Shown here one piece after another: positions 28,660 through 36,806 of a DNA stretch of 64,000 bases. The DNA lies in contig NZ_JAATEN010000011.1 in the NCBI RefSeq assembly GCF_012034935.1, forward strand, positions 1-64,000. The letters run 5' to 3'. The notes under the pieces are model-generated. The model was not told the DNA's origin and searched no databases. It saw only the letters and a list, made by a program, of their open reading frames with translations. Each line of letters opens with the position of its first letter. The first letter of the stretch is position 1. This DNA comes from Streptomyces zingiberis. Lineage in GTDB: Bacteria; Actinomycetota; Actinomycetes; Streptomycetales; Streptomycetaceae. A program made the translations under genes and the position numbers.

Positions 28660-30591
28660 TCAGCCCGGGGCGTGGGTGTGCGACTCGGGTCCGTTCTCCC
28701 TGCTCTTCCGGGGGGCGCCGGCCGGGGGCCGGGTCCCGCGCGCTGTCCGGCCCGGGCCGCCGGCGCCGGTCCGCGAGGTGCCGCCCGGCGCGGTCCCGCC
28801 GCGGGCTCCGTCGTGGGTTCCGTCGCCCGGACCGCGGTCCGGGGCGCGGGCCGTCTCGTGGCCCCGGGGGGCACCGGCCCCGCCGGGCGGGCCGGCGTCC
28901 GTCCCCATCCCCCCGGACGCCCGTTCACCGTCCGTTCCGCTCGCCGGTTCCCCGCCGCGCAAGGTGTCCACGCAGGCGTACAGCTCCGCCGGGCGGACGC
29001 CCGGCAGCGCCGCGGCGAGATGGCCGTCCGGCCGCACCACCAGGACGGTGTGCGCCGCCGCCCCCGGATAGCCCTCCGTCACCAGCAGTTCCGCCCGCAC
29101 CGGCAGCGCCGCGACGGCGTCGGCGAGGCGCGGCATCAGCCCGGCGCCCATCCAGTGCCGGCGCTCCCACACCCCGGTGCCCGGGGCCACGAACACCACC
29201 AGCGGATCACCGTGCAGCCGGTCCCGGAGCCGTGCCGTGGCGCCGTCCGGCGCGGTCACCGGCACATCCGCCACGGGCGTCCCCGGTGGGGTGTCCACGG
29301 CGGCCGTGCTCCCGGTGACGGACGGCGTCAGCGGGGAGTCCGTGTGGACGGGCGGTGCGCCCAGCGGCCCCCGGCCCAGATGGCCGTCGGCGAGCAGGCT
29401 CTCCGGCCCCCGGCCGGCCCCCGGCAGGGAGCGGCGGACCGCCGACCAGGCCCCCGTGGCCCGGACCAGCGGCAGCGCCTGGTCGGCCGCGCGCAACCGG
29501 GCGCCGACCGCGAGCCGCCGCTCGCCCTGGTAGCTGTCGAGCAGCCGCGCCGAACCGCCGTGGTGCCAGGCCAGCGCCAGTTTCCAGGCGAGGTTCGCCG
29601 CGTCCCGCAGCCCTTCCTCCACCTCCTGGGTACCGAGGGCGCCCAGGAGGTGCGCGGCGTCCCCGGCGAGGAAGCACCGGCCCGACCGCCACCGCCGCGC
29701 CAGCCGGTGGTGGACCGTGTGCACCCCCGTGTCCAGCAGGTCGTACGGGGGGACCTCGCCGCACCAGGCGGCCAGGGTTTCGCGGATCCGCTCGACCAGG
29801 GCCTCCGGGGTGACGAGATCGCCGCGCGGTGGCAGCAGCCAGTCGACCCGCCACACCCCCTCCGGCAGGGGACGCGCCAGGATCTGCCCGCCGCGCGGTG
29901 TGAGTTGCAGCACCGCTTCCCCGGGCCAGGGGAGGCGGGCCCGGAGCGCGGCCACCGCGTGGCGTTCGACGGCGGTACGGCCGGTGAAGCGGATCTCCAG
30001 CAGTTTCCGCACGGTGGAGCGGGCCCCGTCGCAGCCCACCAGGTGACTCCCGCGCCACACGCTGCCGCCGCCGGCCCCGCCGCCCTCCCCCGCCCCGGGG
30101 CCGGGGTTCTCCCGCAGCCGGGTGTGCGCGGTGACGCCGTGCCCGTCCTGTTCCACGGCGTACAGCCGGCTGCCGGGCACGATCCTGGCCAGTTCCTCGG
30201 CCTCCAGCGCCGCCCGCAGTCCGCGGACGAGATCGTGCCGGGCCAGATGGACCGGGGCGCCGGGGGAGCCCGGGTCACCGGGTGCGGCCCCGGCCCCGGG
30301 ATCGGCGGGATCCTCCCCCCGCTCGTCGCCGATCGGCTCGTGACGCACCACCTGACGCCGGCGCAGGGTCCGCCATCCCGCCCAGCGGGCGCCGGCCGCG
30401 GTCAGGGGCGCCCCGGCCAGCCGGTCGACGAAGGCCGCGGTCTCCGGCCGCAGCACCGTGGTGCGGGCGGGGCGCGCCTCGCAGGTGCCCGTCCCCTCGT
30501 CCAGGACGAGCACCGGGACCTCGTGGCGGGTGAGGGCCAGGGCCAGCGCGAGCCCCACCGGGCCCGCCCCGGCGACGATCACCGGGTCCAC
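28660..30591 (-). CDS. FAD-dependent aromatic hydroxylase with disordered tail
   Basis: Group A flavoprotein monooxygenase of 643 residues, resembling polyketide and phenol hydroxylases. The FAD motif is VIVAGAGPVGLALALAL, the DG motif HLVGCDGARSTVRK, and the GD motif RCFLAGDAAHLLGALGTQEVEEG, where family members usually have a Pro after the second Ala-His. A C-terminal thioredoxin-like domain follows (DPLVVFVAPGTGVWERRHW to HTVLVVRPDGHLAAALPG). The last 90 residues are Gly/Thr/Arg-rich and probably disordered. Start GTG 30591. It stands alone between recAX and gluABCD with no neighbouring pathway genes, so the substrate cannot be inferred. Confidence 0.82.
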   Translation of the reverse strand: MDPVIVAGAGPVGLALALALTRHEVPVLVLDEGTGTCEARPARTTVLRPETAAFVDRLAGAPLTAAGARWAGWRTLRRRQVVRHEPIGDERGEDPADPGAGAAPGDPGSPGAPVHLARHDLVRGLRAALEAEELARIVPGSRLYAVEQDGHGVTAHTRLRENPGPGAGEGGGAGGGSVWRGSHLVGCDGARSTVRKLLEIRFTGRTAVERHAVAALRARLPWPGEAVLQLTPRGGQILARPLPEGVWRVDWLLPPRGDLVTPEALVERIRETLAAWCGEVPPYDLLDTGVHTVHHRLARRWRSGRCFLAGDAAHLLGALGTQEVEEGLRDAANLAWKLALAWHHGGSARLLDSYQGERRLAVGARLRAADQALPLVRATGAWSAVRRSLPGAGRGPESLLADGHLGRGPLGAPPVHTDSPLTPSVTGSTAAVDTPPGTPVADVPVTAPDGATARLRDRLHGDPLVVFVAPGTGVWERRHWMGAGLMPRLADAVAALPVRAELLVTEGYPGAAAHTVLVVRPDGHLAAALPGVRPAELYACVDTLRGGEPASGTDGERASGGMGTDAGPPGGAGAPRGHETARAPDRGPGDGTHDGARGGTAPGGTSRTGAGGPGRTARGTRPPAGAPRKSRENGPESHTHAPG

Positions 30592-30694
30592 GGGGCGGCT
30601 CCTTCACCCTGGTGGGTCGGGGACGTGCTGGTGGGGAGAGCCCGGTGCGTGATCACAGAAGGAATGCAACCGACTGGGATTGGCCACGTCAAGC

Positions 30695-30729
30695 GAGAGG
30701 GACAGCGGCCGACCACCGCTGTCCCTCTC
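30695..30729. terminator. Hairpin between the hydroxylase gene and gluD
   Basis: GAGAGGGACAGCGG pairs perfectly over 14 bp with CCGCTGTCCCTCTC, with a 7-nt loop. It lies 113 nt beyond the gluD stop and 104 nt upstream of the hydroxylase start. It may end glu readthrough or be part of the hydroxylase leader region. Confidence 0.6.
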
Positions 30730-30786
30730 GTTGTCACCGGTCACCGTGGTGACGGCCCGGTCTCGTTCCGCGGGGTGTCCCGGCCC

Positions 30787-30820
30787 CGCCGGCCGGGCCC
30801 GCGCACGGGCCCGGCCGGCG
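30787..30820 (-). terminator. Terminator of the gluABCD operon
   Basis: CGCCGGCCGGGCCCG and CGGGCCCGGCCGGCG form a perfect 15-bp GC stem with a 4-nt loop, about 21 nt past the gluD stop. Confidence 0.8.
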
Positions 30821-30841
30821 GGACGCGGGCCACCCCAGGGC

Positions 30842-31774
30842 TCAGTCGGCGCCCTTCTTGACCGCGGCTCCGTCACCCGTGGGCTGTTCCGGGATGACCG
30901 GCACCGCCACATCGCTGCCCGGGTCCTCCCCGATGACGGCGCCGGTGCCCTTGCGGGAGCGCCGGGCCCGGCTCTCCAGCCGGTGCGCGACGCTGGTGAG
31001 GGCGAAGTTCACCAGCACGAAGATCAACGCGACCACGGTGAACGCGGCGATGGTGTTCGCCCCGTAGTTGGCGGTGATCGACTGGACGCGGCTGAGCAGC
31101 TCGGGGAAGCCGAGCATGGCCCCGCCCAGCGCGGTGTCCTTGACGATCACCACGAGCTGGCTGACCAGCGCCGGCAGCATGACGGTCACCGCCTGCGGCA
31201 GCAGCACGTAGGACATGGTCTGTCCCTTGCGCATCCCGATCGCCTTGGCCGCGTCCGTCTGCCCGTACGGCAGGGACAGGACACCGGCCCGCACGACCTC
31301 GGCGATGACCGAGGCGTTGTAGAGCACGAGGCCGGTGACCACGGCGAAGAGCGGGCGCGTCTCCGGATCGATGTCGCTGAACTGCGCGTACGCCTGGTTC
31401 GCGAAGAGCATCAGCAGCAGTACCGGGATGGCCCGGAAGAACTCGACCACGGCTCCGGCGGGAGCCCTGACCCAGCGGTGGTCGGACAGCCGGCCGACGC
31501 CGAGCAGGACGCCGAACGGCAGCGCGATGAGGATGGCGAGGGCCGCCGCCTTCAGGGTGTTGAGCAACCCGGGGAGGATGAACGTGGTCCAGACCCGGGA
31601 GTCCTCGACGAAGGGCAGCCACTTCTCCCCGGCGAGCTGGCCCTTGTCGGCCATGATGGCGAGTACCCACCAGACGACCAGCGCCATGACGACGACGAAG
31701 AGGACGGTGTACAGGATGTTGCGGGTCTTGGCCCGCGGCCCAGGGGCGTCGTAGAGAACGGAGAGGTCACTCAT
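30842..31774 (-). CDS. gluD: Glutamate ABC transporter permease GluD
   Basis: Membrane permease of 310 residues of the polar amino-acid (HisM-type) family. Helices include TVLFVVVMALVVWWVLAIMA and AAALAILIALPFGVLLGVG. The EAA-type loop that docks on the ATPase reads AGVLSLPYGQTDAAKAIGM. The C-terminal 40 residues are charged and cytoplasmic. Its ATG overlaps the gluC stop (ATGA), so it is translationally coupled. It pairs with GluC around the GluA ATPase and the GluB binding protein. Confidence 0.92.
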   Translation of the reverse strand: MSDLSVLYDAPGPRAKTRNILYTVLFVVVMALVVWWVLAIMADKGQLAGEKWLPFVEDSRVWTTFILPGLLNTLKAAALAILIALPFGVLLGVGRLSDHRWVRAPAGAVVEFFRAIPVLLLMLFANQAYAQFSDIDPETRPLFAVVTGLVLYNASVIAEVVRAGVLSLPYGQTDAAKAIGMRKGQTMSYVLLPQAVTVMLPALVSQLVVIVKDTALGGAMLGFPELLSRVQSITANYGANTIAAFTVVALIFVLVNFALTSVAHRLESRARRSRKGTGAVIGEDPGSDVAVPVIPEQPTGDGAAVKKGAD

Positions 31775-32445
31775 CGCTTCACCGCCACGCGCTTGCTCAC
31801 CCAGCCGAGCAGCAGGCCGGTGGGGAGGGTCAGGAGGATGAACCCGAAGGCGAACACGGCGAAGACGAGGAAGATGGCCTGGCTCTCGTTCTCGACCATC
31901 TCCTTCATCAGCAGCGCTGCCTCCGAGACCCCGATGGTGGCTGCCACCGTGGTGTTCTTGGTCAGTGCGATCAGCACGTTGGCCAGCGGCGCCACCACCG
32001 CGCGGAACGCCTGCGGCAGGACGATCAGCCGCAGCACCTGGGTGAAGCTCAGTCCCAGGGCCCGTGCCGCCTCGGCCTGTCCGACGGGCACGGTGTTGAT
32101 GCCCGAGCGGATCGACTCGCAGACGAAGGTGGCGGTGTAGGCGACGAAGCCCAGCACCGCGAGGCGGAAGCCGATGTCGTCGAACGTCCCGCCGGCGAGG
32201 GTGACGCCCAGGGTCTGCCAGAGACCCAGTGAGGTGGCGACGATGATGACGGTGAGCGGAGTGTTCCGCATGATGTTGACGTACGCCGTGCCGAAGGCGC
32301 GCATCAGCGGGACGGGGCTCACGCGCATCGCGGCCAGGACGGTGCCCCAGATGAGGGAACCGATGGCCGAGTAGACGGTGAGCTGCACCGTCACCCAGAA
32401 CGCTCCGAGCAGGTCGTACCGCTCGAGATCAAGAAAGTCGAACAC
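31771..32445 (-). CDS. gluC: Glutamate ABC transporter permease GluC
   Basis: Permease of 224 residues (HisQ-type). Helices include YDLLGAFWVTVQLTVYSAIG and VLGFVAYTATFVCESI. The EAA loop is GINTVPVGQAEAARALGLSF. The GTG start follows GGGAG by about 7 nt. It sits 70 bp after gluB, separated by a strong hairpin, and overlaps gluD by 4 bp. Confidence 0.93.
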   Translation of the reverse strand: MFDFLDLERYDLLGAFWVTVQLTVYSAIGSLIWGTVLAAMRVSPVPLMRAFGTAYVNIMRNTPLTVIIVATSLGLWQTLGVTLAGGTFDDIGFRLAVLGFVAYTATFVCESIRSGINTVPVGQAEAARALGLSFTQVLRLIVLPQAFRAVVAPLANVLIALTKNTTVAATIGVSEAALLMKEMVENESQAIFLVFAVFAFGFILLTLPTGLLLGWVSKRVAVKR

Positions 32446-32478
32446 GTGCTCCCGCGCTCTCCCCTGGTCGGATGGTAG

Positions 32479-32506
32479 GGCGCGCCGCCCTCGGGGGCGG
32501 CGCGCC
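32479..32506 (-). other. Intercistronic hairpin between gluB and gluC
   Basis: GGCGCGCCGCCC and GGGCGGCGCGCC form a perfect 12-bp stem with loop TCGG, 9 nt after the gluB stop. Such hairpins after binding-protein genes usually stabilise the upstream mRNA or partly stop transcription, giving more binding protein than permease. Confidence 0.7.
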
Positions 32507-32515
32507 GGAGGGCCC

Positions 32516-33343
32516 TCAGCTGGTTTCGGTGATCTTCGGCGCGGACTCGTTCTTGTAGTTGGCCGGGCCGAAGTTGTCCTTCACGGCCTTGTCCCAGGCG
32601 CCGTCCTCGACCATCTTCTCCAGCGCCTTGTTGATCTTGCCCTGGAGCTCGGTGTCGCCCTTCTTCAGGCCGATGCCGTAGTTCTCGTCGCTCAGGCTGA
32701 GCCCGGCGAGCTTGAACTTGCCCTCGTGCTGCGGCTGCGCGGCGTAACCGGCGAGGATGGTGTCGTCCGTGGTGAGGGCGTCGACGGCCTTGTTCTCCAG
32801 GCCCGTCAGGCACTGCGAGTACCCGCCGACCTGCTGGAGCTGCGCCTTGGGCGCCAGCTCGTTCTTGATGTTCTGCGCGGAGGTGGAGCCGGTGACCGAG
32901 CAGAGCTTCCGGGAGTTGAGGTCCTCGGCCTTCGTGATGCCCTTCTCGTCGGCCCGGACCAGCAGGTCCTGGTGGGCGAGGAAGTACGGGCCGGCGAAGC
33001 TGACCTTCTGCTTCCGCTCATCGGTGATCGAGTAGCTGGCGACGATGAAGTCCACGTCACCGCGCGAGATCAGGTTCTCCCGCTCGGCGCTCGGGGCTTC
33101 CTTCCACTCGATGTCCTTGGCGTCGTGGCCGAGCTCCTTGGCCACGTACGTCGCCACGTCCACGTCGAAGCCCGTGTAGTCGCCGTCCGGCGTCTTCAGG
33201 CCGAGACCCGGCTGGTCGAACTTGATGCCGATGGTGATCTTGTCGTCGTTCTTCCCGCTGTCACTGCCGCCCCCACAGGCGGTCGCGGTGAGCGCGAGGA
33301 CGACGGCTGAGGCGGCGGCGACGCCGGACTTGCGGAGTTTCAT
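32516..33343 (-). CDS. gluB: Glutamate-binding lipoprotein GluB
   Basis: Extracellular solute-binding protein of 275 residues. The signal peptide ends in a lipobox, LTATAC (Cys23), so the protein is lipid-anchored. The SBP family 3 fold is clear: TPDGDYTGFDVDVATYVAKE, RENLISRGDVDFIVASYSIT, SVTGSTSAQNIKNE and VDALTTDDTILAGY. It delivers glutamate to GluCD. Assignment to glutamate rests on order and similarity with the Corynebacterium and Streptomyces gluABCD systems. Confidence 0.93.
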   Translation of the reverse strand: MKLRKSGVAAASAVVLALTATACGGGSDSGKNDDKITIGIKFDQPGLGLKTPDGDYTGFDVDVATYVAKELGHDAKDIEWKEAPSAERENLISRGDVDFIVASYSITDERKQKVSFAGPYFLAHQDLLVRADEKGITKAEDLNSRKLCSVTGSTSAQNIKNELAPKAQLQQVGGYSQCLTGLENKAVDALTTDDTILAGYAAQPQHEGKFKLAGLSLSDENYGIGLKKGDTELQGKINKALEKMVEDGAWDKAVKDNFGPANYKNESAPKITETS

Positions 33344-33414
33344 GAGCGAGTTTCCTCACGGTGAGAGCGGTGACGGGTCGTGCGGCCGGTGCGGCGGGGG
33401 GCCGGTGGGGCGGC

Positions 33415-34200
33415 TCAGTGGTGGAGGATCTTCGACAGGAAGTCCTTGGCGCGGTCGCTGCGCGGGTTGCTGAAGAACTGCTCCGGCTCCGCCTCCTCGA
33501 CGATCCGGCCGTCCGCCATGAAGACGACGCGGTTCGCGGCGGACCGGGCGAAGCCCATCTCGTGGGTGACGACAACCATCGTCATGCCGTCCCGGGCGAG
33601 CTGCTGCATGACCTCCAGCACCTCGTTGATCATCTCCGGGTCGAGCGCGGAGGTCGGCTCGTCGAAGAGCATGACCTTGGGCCCCATGGCCAGGGCCCGC
33701 GCGATGGCCACCCGCTGCTGCTGCCCGCCGGAGAGCTGGGCGGGGTACTTGTCCGCCTGGTTGGCCACGCCCACCCGGTCGAGCAGCGTGCGGGCCCGCT
33801 CCAGGGCGGCCTTCTTCTCCGTGCGGCGGACCTTGACCTGGCCCAGCACGACGTTCTCGAGCACGGTCTTGTGCGAGAACAGATTGAAGGACTGGAACAC
33901 CATCCCGACGTCCGAGCGGAGCCGGGCCAGTTCACGGCCCTCGGCCGGCAGCGGCTTGCCGTCGATCGTGATCGAGCCGGAGTCGATGGTCTCCAGCCGG
34001 TTGATCGTGCGGCACAGCGTCGACTTGCCGGACCCGGAGGGCCCGATCACCACGACGACCTCGCCGCGCTTGATGGTCAGGTTGATGTCCTGGAGCACAT
34101 GCAGCGCGCCGAAATGCTTGTTGACGTTGTCCAGGACGACCAGTTGGTCCGTCGTGTCCGGTGCGGTCACGGCGTCCTTGGTCACCGGTCCTTCGGTCAT
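33415..34200 (-). CDS. gluA: Glutamate ABC transporter ATPase GluA
   Basis: ABC ATPase of 261 residues. Walker A is GPSGSGKST, the signature LSGGQQQR, Walker B VMLFDEPTSALDPE, and the switch histidine lies in VVVTHEMGFAR. An N-terminal extension of about 20 residues precedes the catalytic core. It is the first gene of gluABCD and diverges from gluR. In S. coelicolor this operon is induced by glutamate through GluR-GluK. A 17-nt hairpin lies in its leader. Confidence 0.94.
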   Translation of the reverse strand: MTEGPVTKDAVTAPDTTDQLVVLDNVNKHFGALHVLQDINLTIKRGEVVVVIGPSGSGKSTLCRTINRLETIDSGSITIDGKPLPAEGRELARLRSDVGMVFQSFNLFSHKTVLENVVLGQVKVRRTEKKAALERARTLLDRVGVANQADKYPAQLSGGQQQRVAIARALAMGPKVMLFDEPTSALDPEMINEVLEVMQQLARDGMTMVVVTHEMGFARSAANRVVFMADGRIVEEAEPEQFFSNPRSDRAKDFLSKILHH

Positions 34201-34218
34201 CGGCTTCTTGCTCCGTCC

Positions 34219-34235
34219 TCCTCGATTAGCGAGGA
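34219..34235 (-). promoter_or_regulatory. Leader hairpin in front of gluA
   Basis: TCCTCG-ATTAG-CGAGGA is a perfect 6-bp inverted repeat with a 5-nt loop. In the gluA mRNA its 3' arm overlaps an AGGAGG sequence about 20 nt before the start codon, while a nearer GGAG remains free. It could tune translation or be an operator half. Confidence 0.4.
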
Positions 34236-34447
34236 CCCTAAGCAGTCGGGCCGACCAGCGTCATTACATCTGAGGGGAAATTGAGGATAACGAAACGGCG
34301 ACGGCCGGCAGCACAGGGTCACCGGATGATGACCTGAGGGCACGGTGGACGCCGGCCGGCTACCGGGTGCGTAACGGATGGCCGTCAGATGTCCTCCCGC
34401 CTTGACGGCGGAGGGCCGGATCGGGCTGTATCGCCATGACCGTTCAT

Positions 34448-34493
34448 CACCGCCCAGCACCGCCCAGCACCGCCCAGCACCGCCCAGCACCGC
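34448..34493. repeat. Four tandem 10-bp repeats CGCCCAGCAC upstream of gluR
   Basis: CGCCCAGCAC occurs four times without a break from 34451 to 34490, flanked by partial copies (CAC before, CGC after). The 10-bp period places each copy on nearly the same DNA face. The array ends about 85 bp before the gluR start. Confidence 0.85.
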
Positions 34494-34574
34494 GCACGGC
34501 CGCCCACCGGTGAGCCCGCGAGTGGCCCGGCGCGCCGCCGCACCACGCCGGAACCGACGACGGAAGGGGGACCG

Positions 34575-35291
34575 GTGAGACTGCTGCTCGTCGAGGACGA
34601 CGACCACGTCGCCACCGCCCTGTCCGCGGTGCTCACGCGCCACGGCTTCGCCGTCACCCACGCCCGCAGCGGCGCGGAGGCGCTCCAGGCCCTGCTCCCG
34701 GACGCCGGTACCGCCTTCGGCGTGGTGCTGCTCGACCTCGGCCTGCCCGACCAGGACGGCTTCGAGGTGTGCGGCCGGATCCGCAAGCTCACCAGCACGC
34801 CCGTGATCATGGTCACCGCGCGCGCCGACGTGCGGTCCCGTATCCACGGGCTCAATCTCGGCGCGGACGACTACGTCGTCAAGCCCTACGACACCGGGGA
34901 ACTGCTGGCCCGGATCCACGCCGTCTTCCGCCGCACCGTCCCCGGCGAGCAGGGGGCGCGCGGCGCGAAGAAGGCGCCCGCCCCGGAGGCGCCCGAGCCG
35001 CTGCGGCTGGGCCCGGTCCTCATCGAGCCGGCGAACCGGCGGGTCACGGTGGACGGCGCCGTGATCTCCCTGACCCGCAAGGAGTTCGACCTGCTGGCGC
35101 TGCTCGCCCAGCGCCCCGGGGTGGTCTTCCGCCGGGAGCAGATCATCAGCGAGGTCTGGCGCACCAGCTGGGAGGGGACCGGCCGCACCCTGGAGGTCCA
35201 CATCGCCTCCCTCCGCGCCAAGCTGCGGCTGCCCGCCCTGATCGAGACCGTGCGGGGCGTCGGCTACCGGCTCGTCGAGCCCGCCGCCTGA
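34575..35291 (+). CDS. gluR: Response regulator GluR
   Basis: OmpR/PhoB-type response regulator of 238 residues. The receiver has Asp8-Asp10 and the phosphoacceptor Asp54 (VLLDLGLPDQDG), Thr in MVTAR and Lys in YVVKPYD. A Pro/Ala linker leads to a winged helix (ISLTRKEFDLLALLAQ, TLEVHIASLRAKL, ETVRGVGYRLV). In S. coelicolor the GluR-GluK pair beside gluABCD senses glutamate and controls its uptake. GTG 34575 follows AAGGGGGA. gluK begins 18 nt after the stop. Confidence 0.9.
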   Translation: MRLLLVEDDDHVATALSAVLTRHGFAVTHARSGAEALQALLPDAGTAFGVVLLDLGLPDQDGFEVCGRIRKLTSTPVIMVTARADVRSRIHGLNLGADDYVVKPYDTGELLARIHAVFRRTVPGEQGARGAKKAPAPEAPEPLRLGPVLIEPANRRVTVDGAVISLTRKEFDLLALLAQRPGVVFRREQIISEVWRTSWEGTGRTLEVHIASLRAKLRLPALIETVRGVGYRLVEPAA

Positions 35292-35309
35292 CCCCGGGGC
35301 CGGCTCCGG

Positions 35310-36719
35310 GTGCGCACACGACTCCTTCCGCTGCTCATCGTCCTCATGGCGGGCGTGCTGCTGGCCCTGGGCTTCCCGCTGGCGGGCAGCATGGCCGCCG
35401 CCGAGCAGCAGCGCGTGGTGGTGGACCGGATCGACGACACCGCGCGCTTCGCCGCCCTCGCCCAGTTCGTCACCGATCCCCCCGACGCCGCCGAGGGGGA
35501 GGACGAGGGCGGCCGGCGGGCCGCGCTCCGCGCCCGGCTGGAGCGCTACCGCGAGCTGTACGGCATCCGCGCCGGGGTCTTCCGCCGGGACCGCACCGCG
35601 CTGGCCGCCTCGCCAGGGGGCTGGAAGCTGGCCACCGAGGGGGAGGTGGACCGGGCCTTCCGGGAGGCGCTCGCCGGGCGCCGCAGCAGCAGCCCGGAGC
35701 AGATCTGGCCCTGGCAGCGGGACCGGCTGGCCATCGCCTCGCCGGTGGTCCACGAGGGGGACGTGGTCGCCGTCGTCGTCACCGACTCCCCCACGGGGCA
35801 GATGCGCTCCCGCATCGTGCGCGCCTGGCTGCCGGTCGTGGCCGGCGAGGCGCTGGCGATGCTGGTGGCCGTCGGCGCCGCCATCCGGCTCACCGGCTGG
35901 GTGCTGCGCCCCGTGCGGGTCCTCGACACCGCCACCCACGACATCGCCACCGGGCGGTTGCAGTCGCGGGTCGCCACCGCCGGCGGACCGCCCGAGCTCC
36001 GCCGCCTGGCCGGGTCGTTCAACGAGATGGCGGACCACGTGGAGGAGGTGCTGCGGCAGCAGCGGGCGTTCGTCGCCGACGCCTCGCACCAGCTCCGCAA
36101 CCCCCTGTCGGCCCTGCTGCTCCGCATCGAACTGCTCGCCCTCGACCTCCCCGACGGTCACGAGGAGATCGCGTCGGTGCGGACGGAGGGGAAGCGGCTG
36201 GCCCGGGTGCTGGACGACCTCCTCGGCCTCGCCCTCGCCGAGCACGCGGATCCCGATCTGCGGCTCACCGACATCGCGGCGCTGGTCACCGAGCGGGTGG
36301 AGTCCTGGCGCGCCGTGGCCGACCGCGCGGAGGTGGCACTGGCGTACGAGGGGCCGGCGGGGGCGAGCGGCTGGGCCGATCCGATCGCGCTCTCCAGCGC
36401 GCTGGACGCCGTCGTCGACAACGCGCTGAAGTTCACCCCGGCGGGCGGTTCCGTCACCGTCGCCGCCGAGGCCGCGGGGGAGGCCGTGCGGATCACCGTG
36501 ACGGACACCGGGCCGGGGCTGACCGGGGAGGAGCTGGCCCGGATCGGGGACCGCTTCTGGCGCAGCGGCCGCCACCAGAACGTCTCCGGCTCCGGTCTCG
36601 GCCTGTCGATCACGCGGGCGCTGCTGGCGGCCGGGGGAGCCACCCTCGGCTTCGCGCCGGGCGAGCCGGCGGGCCTGCGGGTGACGATCACGGTGCCGCG
36701 CTCGGCACCGCCCTCCTGA
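35310..36719 (+). CDS. gluK: Sensor histidine kinase GluK
   Basis: Membrane kinase of 469 residues. TM1 (LLPLLIVLMAGVLLALGFPLA) and TM2 (AWLPVVAGEALAMLVAVGAAIRL) enclose an extracellular domain of about 130 residues. HAMP follows (PVRVLDTATHDIATGRLQSR), then HisKA with His260 in FVADASHQLRNPLSALL, and the ATPase (DNALKFTPAG, DTGPGL, GSGLGLSI). The extracellular part has no recognisable family 3 SBP domain, so ligand sensing may be indirect. It shares an operon with gluR and converges on the TAXI gene. GTG start 35310. Confidence 0.88.
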   Translation: MRTRLLPLLIVLMAGVLLALGFPLAGSMAAAEQQRVVVDRIDDTARFAALAQFVTDPPDAAEGEDEGGRRAALRARLERYRELYGIRAGVFRRDRTALAASPGGWKLATEGEVDRAFREALAGRRSSSPEQIWPWQRDRLAIASPVVHEGDVVAVVVTDSPTGQMRSRIVRAWLPVVAGEALAMLVAVGAAIRLTGWVLRPVRVLDTATHDIATGRLQSRVATAGGPPELRRLAGSFNEMADHVEEVLRQQRAFVADASHQLRNPLSALLLRIELLALDLPDGHEEIASVRTEGKRLARVLDDLLGLALAEHADPDLRLTDIAALVTERVESWRAVADRAEVALAYEGPAGASGWADPIALSSALDAVVDNALKFTPAGGSVTVAAEAAGEAVRITVTDTGPGLTGEELARIGDRFWRSGRHQNVSGSGLGLSITRALLAAGGATLGFAPGEPAGLRVTITVPRSAPPS

Positions 36720-36720
36720 G

Positions 36721-36737
36721 GGGCGGCGCGGCCGCCC
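36721..36737. terminator. Hairpin between gluK and the TAXI gene
   Basis: GGGCGGC-GCG-GCCGCCC is a 7-bp stem with a 3-nt loop directly after the gluK stop, in the gap between converging genes. Confidence 0.5.
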
Positions 36738-36806
36738 CGTGCGCCGTCCCCCGCCGGCCGTCCCCTCCGCCGCCCGGAGCGGGCCCGGGGCCCCGCCGCG
36801 GACGCC

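Larger units (their letters stand above)
34201..34574. promoter_or_regulatory. gluA-gluR divergent regulatory region
   Basis: This 374-bp gap holds both promoters. Near gluA it is unusually AT-rich for the window (GAAATTGAGGATAACGAAACG). A weak promoter-like TTGACG (34402) with CTGTAT (34426) points towards gluR. A 10-bp iteron lies nearer gluR. GluR is known in S. coelicolor to bind the intergenic region between these operons, so its operator is expected here. Confidence 0.6.

Noticed and set aside
28463..30861. Long forward frames opposite the FAD hydroxylase.
   Set aside because: They are antisense shadows with no recognisable domain. The reverse frame has all three flavoprotein motifs.
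34451..34490. A CRISPR array at the 10-bp tandem repeats.
   Set aside because: The copies abut one another without spacers, the unit is only 10 bp, and no cas gene is present.
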